Origin: Desulfatitalea sp. UBA4791
GTDB taxonomy: Bacteria > Desulfobacterota > Desulfobacteria > Desulfobacterales > Desulfosarcinaceae
Reading direction: 5' to 3'
NCBI GenBank assembly: GCA_002402905.1
Contig: DHGT01000057.1
Location: 1-35,705, forward strand
DNA length: 35,705 nt
The notes beneath the pieces are model-generated. The model was not told the DNA's origin, did no database searches, and saw only the letters and a program-made list of their open reading frames with translations. The translations under genes and the position numbers were made by a program. The stretch's first letter is position 1. The number at the start of each line of letters is the position of its first letter. Shown piece after piece: positions 8,378-16,379 of this stretch.

Positions 8378-9248
8378 AATGATTTCCGTTCAGCGGATCT
8401 CTGCCCTTGCCAACCTGGTGCTGATCGCCATGGCTGCTTATGTCGGCGTCGGTCTGTTTTACCAATGGGTCGGTTTGAAAATTCAGCCCAAGGCACCGGT
8501 CGATGAGGCCATGGCGCCCTCGGACAATCAAATTCGGACGGAAACTCGGCCGGTCTCATTTTACCAGCCGGTCGTCGACCGCGATCTTTTCAAGACACGA
8601 AAAGCGGTCGTCGCCAAACCCCAAACCAAGCCGGTGGATCTCGAAGGCCTCGAAGAAACACAGCTCAATCTCAAACTCTGGGGCACGGTTTCGGGCGATA
8701 TCAAAACCGCCTACGCCGTCATCGAGGACTTGCAAAAACGGGAACAAAACCTCTACCGGGTCGGCGACAGCGTTCAGGACGCCACCGTGAAGATGATCCT
8801 GCGGGAGAAAGTGGTGCTGACTGTGGCCGGCAGGGACGAGGTGCTGGCCATGGAAGAGATGAGCCAGGCCGGTTCGACAACCGCGCGGCCCGCTCTACCG
8901 ACAGCCCAGACGCCGCGTCCTTTTCCAAATGCCCCGCCCAGGGAACAAAGGATTTCCATTCAACGCAGCATGATCGACGAATCCTTGCAGGATGTGAACA
9001 AACTGATGAGCGAAATCGCCATCCGTCCCCACGAAGAAGGCTTGTCGCTGAGCAATATCAAACCCAATTCGGTATTCAGACGCATGGGGCTGCGCAACGG
9101 GGATATCCTCCTGGGCATCAATGGAAAAGAGATTCGCTCGGTTGAGGACGCCATGCAATTGTATGACGGTCTCCGATCGGCTTCCGAGGTCCAGGTCCAG
9201 CTCAAGCGGCGGGGGCAGGAGCGCTCGATCAGTTATAATATTCGATAA
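8364..9248 (+). CDS. gspC: Type II secretion system protein GspC with C-terminal PDZ domain
   Basis: Inner-membrane clamp protein that contacts the N0 domain of the secretin GspD and helps recruit substrates. There are 294 residues from ATG 8364; ATG 8379 is a possible alternative start. The frame extends upstream to 8256, but that extension overlaps gspN heavily and lacks family features. The order is: membrane span (about 12-32), a homology-region domain (LKLWGTVSGDIKTAYAVIED), a Pro/Thr-rich linker, and a PDZ domain at about 225-294 (LSNIKPNSVFRRMGLRNGD). Unusually, gspC comes after gspN instead of opening the operon. Confidence 0.93.
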   Translation: MWYDKMISVQRISALANLVLIAMAAYVGVGLFYQWVGLKIQPKAPVDEAMAPSDNQIRTETRPVSFYQPVVDRDLFKTRKAVVAKPQTKPVDLEGLEETQLNLKLWGTVSGDIKTAYAVIEDLQKREQNLYRVGDSVQDATVKMILREKVVLTVAGRDEVLAMEEMSQAGSTTARPALPTAQTPRPFPNAPPREQRISIQRSMIDESLQDVNKLMSEIAIRPHEEGLSLSNIKPNSVFRRMGLRNGDILLGINGKEIRSVEDAMQLYDGLRSASEVQVQLKRRGQERSISYNIR

Positions 9249-9265
9249 TTATTATCAATAATTAT
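9245..9265. promoter_or_regulatory. AT-rich 9-bp inverted repeat at the gspC stop
   Basis: ATAATTATT, a 3-base spacer, then AATAATTAT: a perfect inverted repeat overlapping the gspC stop codon, in a very AT-rich patch inside otherwise GC-rich DNA. The 114-bp gspC-gspD gap is one of the larger ones in the cluster. An operator, a weak promoter region for gspDE, or an mRNA processing site are all possible; none is demonstrated. No convincing -35/-10 pair was found. Confidence 0.3.
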
Positions 9266-9362
9266 ATTAACCGGCCGTTTGAATGGCTTTACATTGTACC
9301 GAAACCTATATGTGCACGCAGCGTTCGGCGTGACAACGGATTAAACGGATAAATTGACGCAT

Positions 9363-11984
9363 ATGAAACCCGACACACGAATATACGCCTTATGTGCGAT
9401 GGTCACGATGATCTGCGTCGCCGCCGGCCTTTGGGCAGCGTCGCCGGTCCGGGCACAGCAGCCATCGAGCCCCGGCACCCCGCCTGGGGCAAGCGCCCAG
9501 CCGCCGGCCGCCAAGAGAAGCGGCGAGCAGTTGGTCTCCATCGACTTCAACAATGTGGACATCGGTGTTCTGATCAAATTCATCAGCGACCTGACCAAGA
9601 AGAACTTCATCGTCGACGATAAGGTTCGGGGCAAGGTCACCATCATTTCGCCAGGCAAAATCACGGTCGCCGAAGCGTATCGGGTCTTCGAGTCGGTGCT
9701 GGAAGTATATGGCTATACGACCGTTCCCAGCGGCAGCATTACCAAAATCGTACCATCGCCGGAAGCGCGCTCGAAAAGCATCAAGACCCGCCTTCAGGAA
9801 GAGGCCGGAACGGCCGACGATGCGGTTATCACGCAGATCATCCCCTTACGCTACGCCGACCCCAACGAAATCAAAAACCTGTTTACGCCCCTGGTTTCCA
9901 GAAACAGCGTCATCCAGGCGTATGCCCCCACCAACACCCTGATCATCACCGACGTACACTCCAACATCAAGCGCCTGCTCAGCATTCTCAAGGCCATCGA
10001 CATTACGGGTGTCGGGCAACAGATCGCCATCATCCCTGTGGAAAATGCCAGCGCCGCCAAGATGGTGACGTTGTTGCAATCGGTCTTCAAGCCCTCGGCC
10101 GCCAAAGGCCGTACCGCCGGCGCCAGGGATATCACCTTTGTCGCCGACGAACGCACCAATTCCATCGTGGTACTAGCCAGCGAAGGCGAAGTGGACAACA
10201 TCCGGCAGTTGATTGCCAGCCTGGACGAGGATACGCCCAAGGGCCAGGGCAACATCAATGTCTACTACCTCGAGCATGCCACTGCCGAAGATATCGCCAA
10301 GGTGCTGCAGGATATTCCCCAGAAAAGCAATGACGCCCAACAGGCCGGCAAACCCACCGCACCGGTGGTATCGAGCAAGGTGCGCATTACGGCCGACAAG
10401 GCCACCAACAGCCTGATCATCACCGCCGAACCCGACGATTACCTGGTGCTCGAGGCGATCATCAGAAAGATCGATATCCCGCGGGCCATGGTCTATATCG
10501 AAGCGTTGATCATGGAGGTCAATGTCACCAAAGACTTCGAACTGGGCACCGAGTGGCGCATCGGAGAGGATTCTTCCATCGACGGCAAAGACGTTGTTTA
10601 CGGCGGCGGCTTCAGCGGCGAATCGTCGATCATCAGCGGCACGACGGCAGGCACGACCTTCGTCCCCACCCTGCCGTCGGGATTCGCCCTCGGCGTCTTC
10701 GGAGAGGCGCTGAGCATTTCGGGCATCACCTTTCCCAGCATCCAGGCCGTGGTCAACGCCTATAAAAAAGACCGCGACGTGCGTATCCTGTCAACGCCCC
10801 AGATCCTGACCACCGACAACCAGGAAGCCAAGATCTACGTGGGCAAAAACATCCCCTTTCAAACCACCGCCACCCTATCCACATCGAGCGCCGGTGAAGT
10901 GTACAACTCGTTCGAGTACCGCGACGTCGGTAAAACCCTCAAGATCACCCCGCAGATCAGCAAGGACCGCATGGTCCGCCTGCTGCTCTCGTTAGAGGTC
11001 ACGGCCCTGGAGTCGAGCGTGGATAACCGCCCCACGACCCTCAAGCGCACCATCGAAACCACCGCCATCGTTCGCGACGGCCACTCCGTGGTTCTCGGCG
11101 GCTTGATCGACGACACACAGGGGGCCACGGTCTACAAGGTCCCCTGCCTGGGCGATATTCCAGGCATAGGCTATCTCTTCAGCACCCGTTCCACCGGATT
11201 CGACAAATCAAACCTGTACGTCTTCATGACCCCACGCGTGATCCAGAAGCCCGATGAAATCAAAGCGGTGTCGCGCAGCAAACGTGAAGAAATCGAAAAA
11301 CTGCGCAGCAAAAACATCGATCTGTTCGATCGCAACGATCCACCCCCAATGGAGGACCTGCAGATACCGGCGCCGGAGGGGGCGCTGGATGAAGCGCCGG
11401 CTGACCGCCAATCCATGTCTCCGGTCGATTCAGACAGACAGAATCCTGCCTCTGCGACAAGCGATGCGCCGATCGTTCCAGCCCAAGGAACCAGTCGGAT
11501 CGAAGAGCAGGCGGCGGCCGGCGACACCACCCAGGCGGATGCTACGATACCGAGCGCATCGTACGCCCAGACATCCACGGTTTCGCCAGCCGATATCGAA
11601 AATACCACAAACACTTCCGCTTCGGCCCCGCGCGTCCCGAGCCCGGTAGTTACCACCGCGCAGGAAACGACCCGAGTCCCCCATGCCACGGGTGCCGCCG
11701 CTCCGGCGAATGCTCGTGCAGGGGGTGAAAGACCCATTGCCGATACGAGTACCATCGCAGGATACACAATGCAGGTGGCGTCCGTCCAGGATCCGGACAA
11801 GGCCGCCGAGCTGCTGCAGGAACTCACCGGGAAAGGGTATGCCGCCTATACGGTGCGTTCCGAGATCAACGGAAAAACCTGGTATCGGTTACGGATCGGG
11901 TATTTTGCAAGTCAGACCGACGCCGAGCAGATGATTCAGCGTCTGAAAACCGACGCATATGATCCCATTCTGATAAAGTTATAG
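9363..11984 (+). CDS. gspD: Type II secretion secretin GspD with C-terminal SPOR domain
   Basis: Outer-membrane secretin. I choose ATG 9363 over the in-frame TTG at 9354, giving 873 residues, well above the usual 650-750. A signal peptide (about 1-32, ending PVRAQQ) precedes the N0 domain (VSIDFNNVDIGVLIKFIS) and the N1-N3 repeats. The secretin core includes VPCLGDIPGIGYLFS near residue 593 and the FMTPRVI strand. After about residue 650 comes a long Ala/Pro/Ser/Thr-rich linker. A SPOR-like domain of about 75 residues follows (about 799-873, YTMQVASVQDPDKAAELLQE ... WYRLRIGYFASQTDAEQMI), expected to bind peptidoglycan. No lipobox or separate pilotin gene is visible. gspE starts 9 bp downstream. 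Confidence 0.95.
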   Translation: MKPDTRIYALCAMVTMICVAAGLWAASPVRAQQPSSPGTPPGASAQPPAAKRSGEQLVSIDFNNVDIGVLIKFISDLTKKNFIVDDKVRGKVTIISPGKITVAEAYRVFESVLEVYGYTTVPSGSITKIVPSPEARSKSIKTRLQEEAGTADDAVITQIIPLRYADPNEIKNLFTPLVSRNSVIQAYAPTNTLIITDVHSNIKRLLSILKAIDITGVGQQIAIIPVENASAAKMVTLLQSVFKPSAAKGRTAGARDITFVADERTNSIVVLASEGEVDNIRQLIASLDEDTPKGQGNINVYYLEHATAEDIAKVLQDIPQKSNDAQQAGKPTAPVVSSKVRITADKATNSLIITAEPDDYLVLEAIIRKIDIPRAMVYIEALIMEVNVTKDFELGTEWRIGEDSSIDGKDVVYGGGFSGESSIISGTTAGTTFVPTLPSGFALGVFGEALSISGITFPSIQAVVNAYKKDRDVRILSTPQILTTDNQEAKIYVGKNIPFQTTATLSTSSAGEVYNSFEYRDVGKTLKITPQISKDRMVRLLLSLEVTALESSVDNRPTTLKRTIETTAIVRDGHSVVLGGLIDDTQGATVYKVPCLGDIPGIGYLFSTRSTGFDKSNLYVFMTPRVIQKPDEIKAVSRSKREEIEKLRSKNIDLFDRNDPPPMEDLQIPAPEGALDEAPADRQSMSPVDSDRQNPASATSDAPIVPAQGTSRIEEQAAAGDTTQADATIPSASYAQTSTVSPADIENTTNTSASAPRVPSPVVTTAQETTRVPHATGAAAPANARAGGERPIADTSTIAGYTMQVASVQDPDKAAELLQELTGKGYAAYTVRSEINGKTWYRLRIGYFASQTDAEQMIQRLKTDAYDPILIKL

Positions 11985-11993
11985 TGAATCCCC

Positions 11994-13733
11994 ATGGAAC
12001 TGAACCATATTCTCAAACATCGTTTCGGCATAGCGGAAGACGCACTCTCCGATGCCCGCCATCTGCAGCAGGAAAAAGGCGGCCGCCTGGGTGACATTCT
12101 GTTGCAGCGTGAAGCGATCACCGAAACCCAACTGCTGGAAGCGCTGAGCATCCAGTATGAAATTCCGTTCTGGCCGGAACTGCCCATGGAAAACATCATG
12201 GGCGGTGATTTCGCCAAGAAAATCTCGATCCAGTTCCTCAAGCGGCACCATATGGTCCCTTTGCTGGTTCCCAATCCGGCCAGATCGCCCCAGACCGATG
12301 CACCTGAGACAGGAGACCCAAGGACACAAGACGCCGCCTTCATCGTTGCGGTCAACGATCCAGGCAACTTCAATGCGGTGGACGATCTGGTCCGTCTTCT
12401 GAATTTGGACAATTACCGACTGGTGCTCTCGACCAAACAAGCCATCCTGGCCGCCATCAACCTCTCTTTCGATCTGAACCAGGATTCCGCACAGCAGCTG
12501 GTACAGAACATGGAGGACGAGAGCGACATTATCAGCCAGATCGAAGATACCGCCGATCTGCTGGAAGACACCAGCGACGCCCCCATCATCAAACTGGTCA
12601 ACCATATCCTCTCCCAGTCCATCAAGGCGCGTGCCAGCGATATCCACATCGAGCCCTACCAGGACAGCTTCAAAGTGCGCTACCGGGTGGATGGCATTCT
12701 TTACGACCTGTTATCGCCGCCCAAGTGGATTCAACCGGCTCTGACATCGCGCATCAAGGTCATGTCCAAACTCAACATCGCCGAAAAACGGCTGCCCCAG
12801 GACGGCCGCTTCGAGGTCCGCATCGGCTCCCAGATGATCGATGTGCGCGTATCGACCCTGCCCACCTCGTTCGGCGAACGGGTGGTCATGCGCTTGCTGA
12901 ACAAGTCATCCTCGATATTCCAGCTGAACGAAATCGGCCTCTCCACAGTCCAGCTGAAACAGATCAAGGACCTGGTGAGCTCTCCCAATGGCATCATCCT
13001 GGTGACCGGCCCCACCGGAAGCGGCAAAACCACGACCCTGTATTCGGTGCTCTCTTCGATCAACACGCCGGACATCAATATCATTACCATCGAAGATCCG
13101 GTGGAGTACCAGCTCAAGGGCATCAGCCAGATACAGGTCAACCCCAAGATCGAATTGACCTTTGCGCGGGGTTTGCGGTCCATTGTACGCCAGGATCCGG
13201 ACGTGATTCTCATCGGGGAGATCCGCGATCGGGAAACCGCCGAAATCGCGGTGCAGTCGGCCCTGACCGGCCATCTGGTCTTCTCGACGCTGCACACCAA
13301 CGACTCGGCCAGTGCCATCACACGCCTGGTGGATATCGGGGTCGAACCGTTCCTGATCTCTTCGTCTTTACTCGCCGTCATCGCCCAGCGCCTGGTCCGC
13401 GTGCTTTGCGAACACTGCAAGGAGCCCTACAAACCCGATATGGAGTTGCAGACACTGGGCGTGCGCCCCGATCGACTCGGCAAGTATACCTTTTACCGGG
13501 CCAAGGGGTGTGACAAATGTTTTCATACCGGATATCGCGGCCGTATCGGTATTTACGAGATCATGATCATGGGCCACAAACTCAAGACACTGATCCAGCG
13601 CACCTTCGATTCATACCAGATCAAGCAGGAAGCGTTGAAGCTGGGAATGGTCACCTTGCGACGCGACGGCATCGAAAAGGTGCTCCGCGGCATCACCACC
13701 ATCGAAGAGGTGATCCGCGTCACTCAAAAATAG
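11994..13733 (+). CDS. gspE: Type II secretion ATPase GspE
   Basis: Cytoplasmic hexameric ATPase that powers pseudopilus assembly. There are 579 residues. An N-terminal T2SSE_N/MshEN domain (about 1-150, with GGRLGDILLQREAITETQLLEAL) leads to the PAS-like NTD-2 with ARASDIHIEPY. The Walker A is GPTGSGKTTT at about 339-348, followed by the Asp box IITIEDPVEYQ, Walker B-like DPDVILIGEIRD and His box TGHLVFSTLHTND. A four-Cys zinc site (CEHC near 472 and CDKC near 506) marks GspE/PilB rather than PilT. It is the last of the core gsp genes; yidD-like follows after 30 bp. Confidence 0.97.
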   Translation: MELNHILKHRFGIAEDALSDARHLQQEKGGRLGDILLQREAITETQLLEALSIQYEIPFWPELPMENIMGGDFAKKISIQFLKRHHMVPLLVPNPARSPQTDAPETGDPRTQDAAFIVAVNDPGNFNAVDDLVRLLNLDNYRLVLSTKQAILAAINLSFDLNQDSAQQLVQNMEDESDIISQIEDTADLLEDTSDAPIIKLVNHILSQSIKARASDIHIEPYQDSFKVRYRVDGILYDLLSPPKWIQPALTSRIKVMSKLNIAEKRLPQDGRFEVRIGSQMIDVRVSTLPTSFGERVVMRLLNKSSSIFQLNEIGLSTVQLKQIKDLVSSPNGIILVTGPTGSGKTTTLYSVLSSINTPDINIITIEDPVEYQLKGISQIQVNPKIELTFARGLRSIVRQDPDVILIGEIRDRETAEIAVQSALTGHLVFSTLHTNDSASAITRLVDIGVEPFLISSSLLAVIAQRLVRVLCEHCKEPYKPDMELQTLGVRPDRLGKYTFYRAKGCDKCFHTGYRGRIGIYEIMIMGHKLKTLIQRTFDSYQIKQEALKLGMVTLRRDGIEKVLRGITTIEEVIRVTQK

Positions 13734-13763
13734 CCTTTTCTACTTTGTACTTTACTTCAAACC

Positions 13764-14201
13764 ATGATGAAAATGAGACGTTTCATGACACCCCCGCACC
13801 CATCGCTGCCGCGCATCACCGGATGGATCGTCTTTTTGCTGGCCGCCGCGTGCGGTCTGCCGCCCCTGCTTCTGGCCGATGGGATTTTTGACCCGCCCAA
13901 GCGGCAAACCGGTTCGATCCCTGGAAACGAACGGCCGGCTGCGGTCACACCCATCGGCCTTTACCAGAGGATTATCTCCAGAGCCGACGGAGACCGCTGC
14001 CCCATGTATCCCAGCTGCTCCCACTATGCGAAAGAGGCCTTTGCGAAGGAAGGTCTTTTGATCGGATGGATCCTGACCTGCGACCGGCTTTTGCGCTGCG
14101 GCCGGGACGAGACACGGTTGGCGGCCAAAGTGACCCAAAACGGCACGGTTTCCAGTTATGACCCACTAAACGCCAACACCTTCTGGTGGGATGAGCCTTA
14201 A
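13764..14201 (+). CDS. YidD-like protein with N-terminal signal/membrane segment
   Basis: There are 145 residues. The core, from about residue 54, carries the YidD family pattern: LYQRIISRADGDRCPMYPSC, then SHYAKEAFAKEGLLIGW and CDRLLRCGRDE. Canonical YidD (70-100 residues) assists YidC-dependent membrane insertion and lies beside rnpA and yidC. This copy is longer, has an N-terminal hydrophobic segment (about 14-34) and sits behind gspE, so it is probably a periplasm-facing paralogue with another job. It is followed after 3 bp by a TPR/membrane protein. Several nearby ATGs could serve as start (MMKM). Confidence 0.78.
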   Translation: MMKMRRFMTPPHPSLPRITGWIVFLLAAACGLPPLLLADGIFDPPKRQTGSIPGNERPAAVTPIGLYQRIISRADGDRCPMYPSCSHYAKEAFAKEGLLIGWILTCDRLLRCGRDETRLAAKVTQNGTVSSYDPLNANTFWWDEP

Positions 14202-14204
14202 AAG

Positions 14205-15167
14205 ATGCCGATCAAGCCGCCATTTCCTGTCGATCTGTGCTTGAGGCAGTGCCTGTGGATCGTTTTCTCCGCTTGCCTGACCGTGTCCATCTCGTGTGCC
14301 GATGCGATCGTGATCGAGGCCGAGCAGCAATATCGTTATGCCGAAAAGCTTTACGAGGAGCAGCAGTATCGGCGCGCGGCCGAGGAATTTGACCGCTTCA
14401 CCCACTTTTTCCCCACTCATCCCGACCGGCGCACAGCCGGGTTCAAAGCCGGAACATCTCTTTTCCAGGCGGGCGACAGCGACACAGCCTTGCGACGGTT
14501 CAATCAACTGACCCAGGTGGATCCGCTGGATGACATCGCCGTCGAATCCTTCTTCATGATGACCGAATGCCATCTTTATCGTAAGGAACATGGCCGCGCG
14601 ATACTGCAGATGCACAACCTGATCGCGCTATCCGACCATCCCCAGGTGAAGGATCGTGCCTTGGCGCGAATGGGCTGGATTCATGTCGACCAGATGGAAT
14701 GGGAAGAGGCCAGAGGGGCATTCCGCCGCATGTCGGCCGCAGCACGCGCGGACACCCGGATGGAACGATTGGACAGCGGCCTCGAACAGGCTTCCCGCAT
14801 TCCCCGAAAAAACCCTTCGCTTGCCGGTATGCTCTCTGTTATTCCCGGTGCGGGTCAACTCTACACGGAACGATACGAAGACGCCCTTATGGCATTTTTG
14901 GTCAATGGCGCGCTGATGTGGGCCGCATATGAATCGTTCGACCAGGACCTCAATGCCCTCGGTGGGCTGCTGTCGTTTGTCGGTCTCGGATTCTACGCGA
15001 GCAATATCTACGGGGCCATGTCAGGTGCCCATAAGTACAATCTCCGGCAGAAGCAACGTTATGCCGACCAACTCCGGCAGGACTATCTGGATGGCCTTCC
15101 TTCTGACCCCTTAACGCAAGGCCGATCCGGCGACCGATTTATTCTGGCCTTTCGCATTCCTTTCTGA
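14205..15167 (+). CDS. TPR-repeat exported protein with C-terminal DUF5683-like membrane region
   Basis: There are 320 residues. An N-terminal hydrophobic segment (about 12-31, ending in SCADA) is a likely signal peptide. It is followed by tetratricopeptide-type repeats (about 38-200; AEKLYEEQQYRRAAEEFDRF, SLFQAGDSDTALRRFNQL). The C-terminal third has the pattern LAGMLSVIPGAGQLYTERYE followed by two hydrophobic stretches and a GAHKYN motif, resembling DUF5683-type domains. It lies 3 bp after the YidD-like gene and 13 bp before the PASTA gene. The function is unknown; TPRs suggest a scaffold in the envelope. The coupling to yidD-like is the strongest clue. Confidence 0.75.
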   Translation: MPIKPPFPVDLCLRQCLWIVFSACLTVSISCADAIVIEAEQQYRYAEKLYEEQQYRRAAEEFDRFTHFFPTHPDRRTAGFKAGTSLFQAGDSDTALRRFNQLTQVDPLDDIAVESFFMMTECHLYRKEHGRAILQMHNLIALSDHPQVKDRALARMGWIHVDQMEWEEARGAFRRMSAAARADTRMERLDSGLEQASRIPRKNPSLAGMLSVIPGAGQLYTERYEDALMAFLVNGALMWAAYESFDQDLNALGGLLSFVGLGFYASNIYGAMSGAHKYNLRQKQRYADQLRQDYLDGLPSDPLTQGRSGDRFILAFRIPF

Positions 15168-15180
15168 AGGATAACGCCTG

Positions 15181-16137
15181 GTGTTGAAACGATTGATGAC
15201 CTTCTCGATTCTGGTCCTTTTGTTCATCATGGCGGCCGGCATCGGCACCTATCTGACCGTAAATTTGCTAATTCGCAGTGAAAATGTGGTCGTGGTCCCC
15301 GATCTGGAAGGCAAGGAGGTGGTCTATGCGCTGGAAATTCTCAGCGATCTCAAACTCAACACCAAGGTAAAAGCCTCGCAATACGACCCCATAGTGCCCA
15401 AGCATCATGTGATTGCACAAGATCCGGAGCCAGGTACCGAAATCAAACAGGGACGGGACGTGCGACTTGTCATTTCAAGAGGCGCCCAGGCCGTGGTGCT
15501 GCCCAATCTGACCGGCATGAGTGTGGCCCAGGCCCGCATCCTTCTGGCCGAAAACGATTTGGGCATCGGCCATTTGAGCCACACCAGCGATGCTATCAGA
15601 CCCAAAGAAGAGATCCTGGCCCAATCCCCGCCCGGCGGCGCGACCCGGTTGCGAGGAAGCGACATTGACCTGCTGATCAGTGCCGGGCCGCCTCCAACGA
15701 CGATCACTATGGCCGACTTGCAGGGGTTGACCTTGAACCAGGCCATCGCCGTTCTGGAGTCCCACCATCTGCTGACCGGCCAGATCCGCTACCTTAGGGA
15801 CCCGTCCAAACCCGACGACATGGTGGTGGCCCATCATCCCAAGTCTGGATATCCAGTGAATACCGGCACCAGCGTCGATCTGTCGGTCAACCAGCAAAGC
15901 GGCTACGCCACTGGGGAACAACGGGATGGCGTCGTCCTCTTCCGGCATCGGGCGCCCAACGGTTTCTTGAGACAGCATGTCCGCATTATTGTCGTGCGTC
16001 TGCTGTCCACGATCGAGATGTTCAACGGATTCGTCCGCCCCGGACGCGACGTCTGGCTTTTAATACCGTACGATCAACCCATGACGATCCTGCGTTACGT
16101 GGATGATGAACTGGTGGAGACACAACGTTACCAGTGA
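15181..16137 (+). CDS. Membrane-anchored protein with three PASTA domains
   Basis: There are 318 residues from a GTG start, with AAGGATAA about 4-11 bases upstream. One N-terminal membrane span (about 7-30) is followed by three PASTA repeats at about 38-102, 103-171 and 172-242. Each begins like VVVPDLEGKEVVYALEIL, VLPNLTGMSVAQARILL or ITMADLQGLTLNQAIAVL, and ends in a G-x-x-V/I-x-L-x-(I/V)-S element. PASTA domains bind peptidoglycan or muropeptides in Ser/Thr kinases and PBPs, but no kinase or transpeptidase domain is present. The C-terminal 75 residues form a separate, unrecognised domain. In related genomes such a gene commonly precedes rpe; here an IS110 element lies between. Confidence 0.88.
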   Translation: MLKRLMTFSILVLLFIMAAGIGTYLTVNLLIRSENVVVVPDLEGKEVVYALEILSDLKLNTKVKASQYDPIVPKHHVIAQDPEPGTEIKQGRDVRLVISRGAQAVVLPNLTGMSVAQARILLAENDLGIGHLSHTSDAIRPKEEILAQSPPGGATRLRGSDIDLLISAGPPPTTITMADLQGLTLNQAIAVLESHHLLTGQIRYLRDPSKPDDMVVAHHPKSGYPVNTGTSVDLSVNQQSGYATGEQRDGVVLFRHRAPNGFLRQHVRIIVVRLLSTIEMFNGFVRPGRDVWLLIPYDQPMTILRYVDDELVETQRYQ

Positions 16138-16225
16138 GGCATCAATTCTATCGGAGTGTGATTCATCCTGAAGGGCATCCTTTCCAGGCATGGTTTGTTA
16201 ACAAAAATTCACATGGCAACGGTAT

Positions 16226-16360
16226 TGGCAGGCCCTGGTGGGGCAGGTGGCCAGGGCCACGTACGCCAGCGGTCAATAGATAAAATGAGAAGGCTGACCT
16301 CCAACGAGCTGTGATAAAATCACGCTCAACACTGAAAACGCAGTCACCCAAGGGGCTGCA
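16226..16360 (+). ncRNA. Candidate bridge RNA of the IS110 element (left end)
   Basis: Successive inverted repeats lie directly upstream of the transposase. The first is GGCCCTGG (16231-16238) with CCAGGGCC (16251-16258), 8 bp with a 12-base loop. The second is GGTCA (16271-16275) with TGACC (16295-16299), having an A-rich 19-base loop. The third is GAGC-T-GTGAT (16306-16315) with ATCAC-GCTC (16319-16327), 9 bp with one bulge. The fourth is a short GCAG/CTGC stem (16340-16359). A 5' hairpin followed by two looped stems in the left end is the layout known for bridge RNAs of the IS110 group. Expression and guide pairing are not shown. Confidence 0.4.
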
Positions 16361-16379
16361 TTAATAAAGGAGATCAGCC

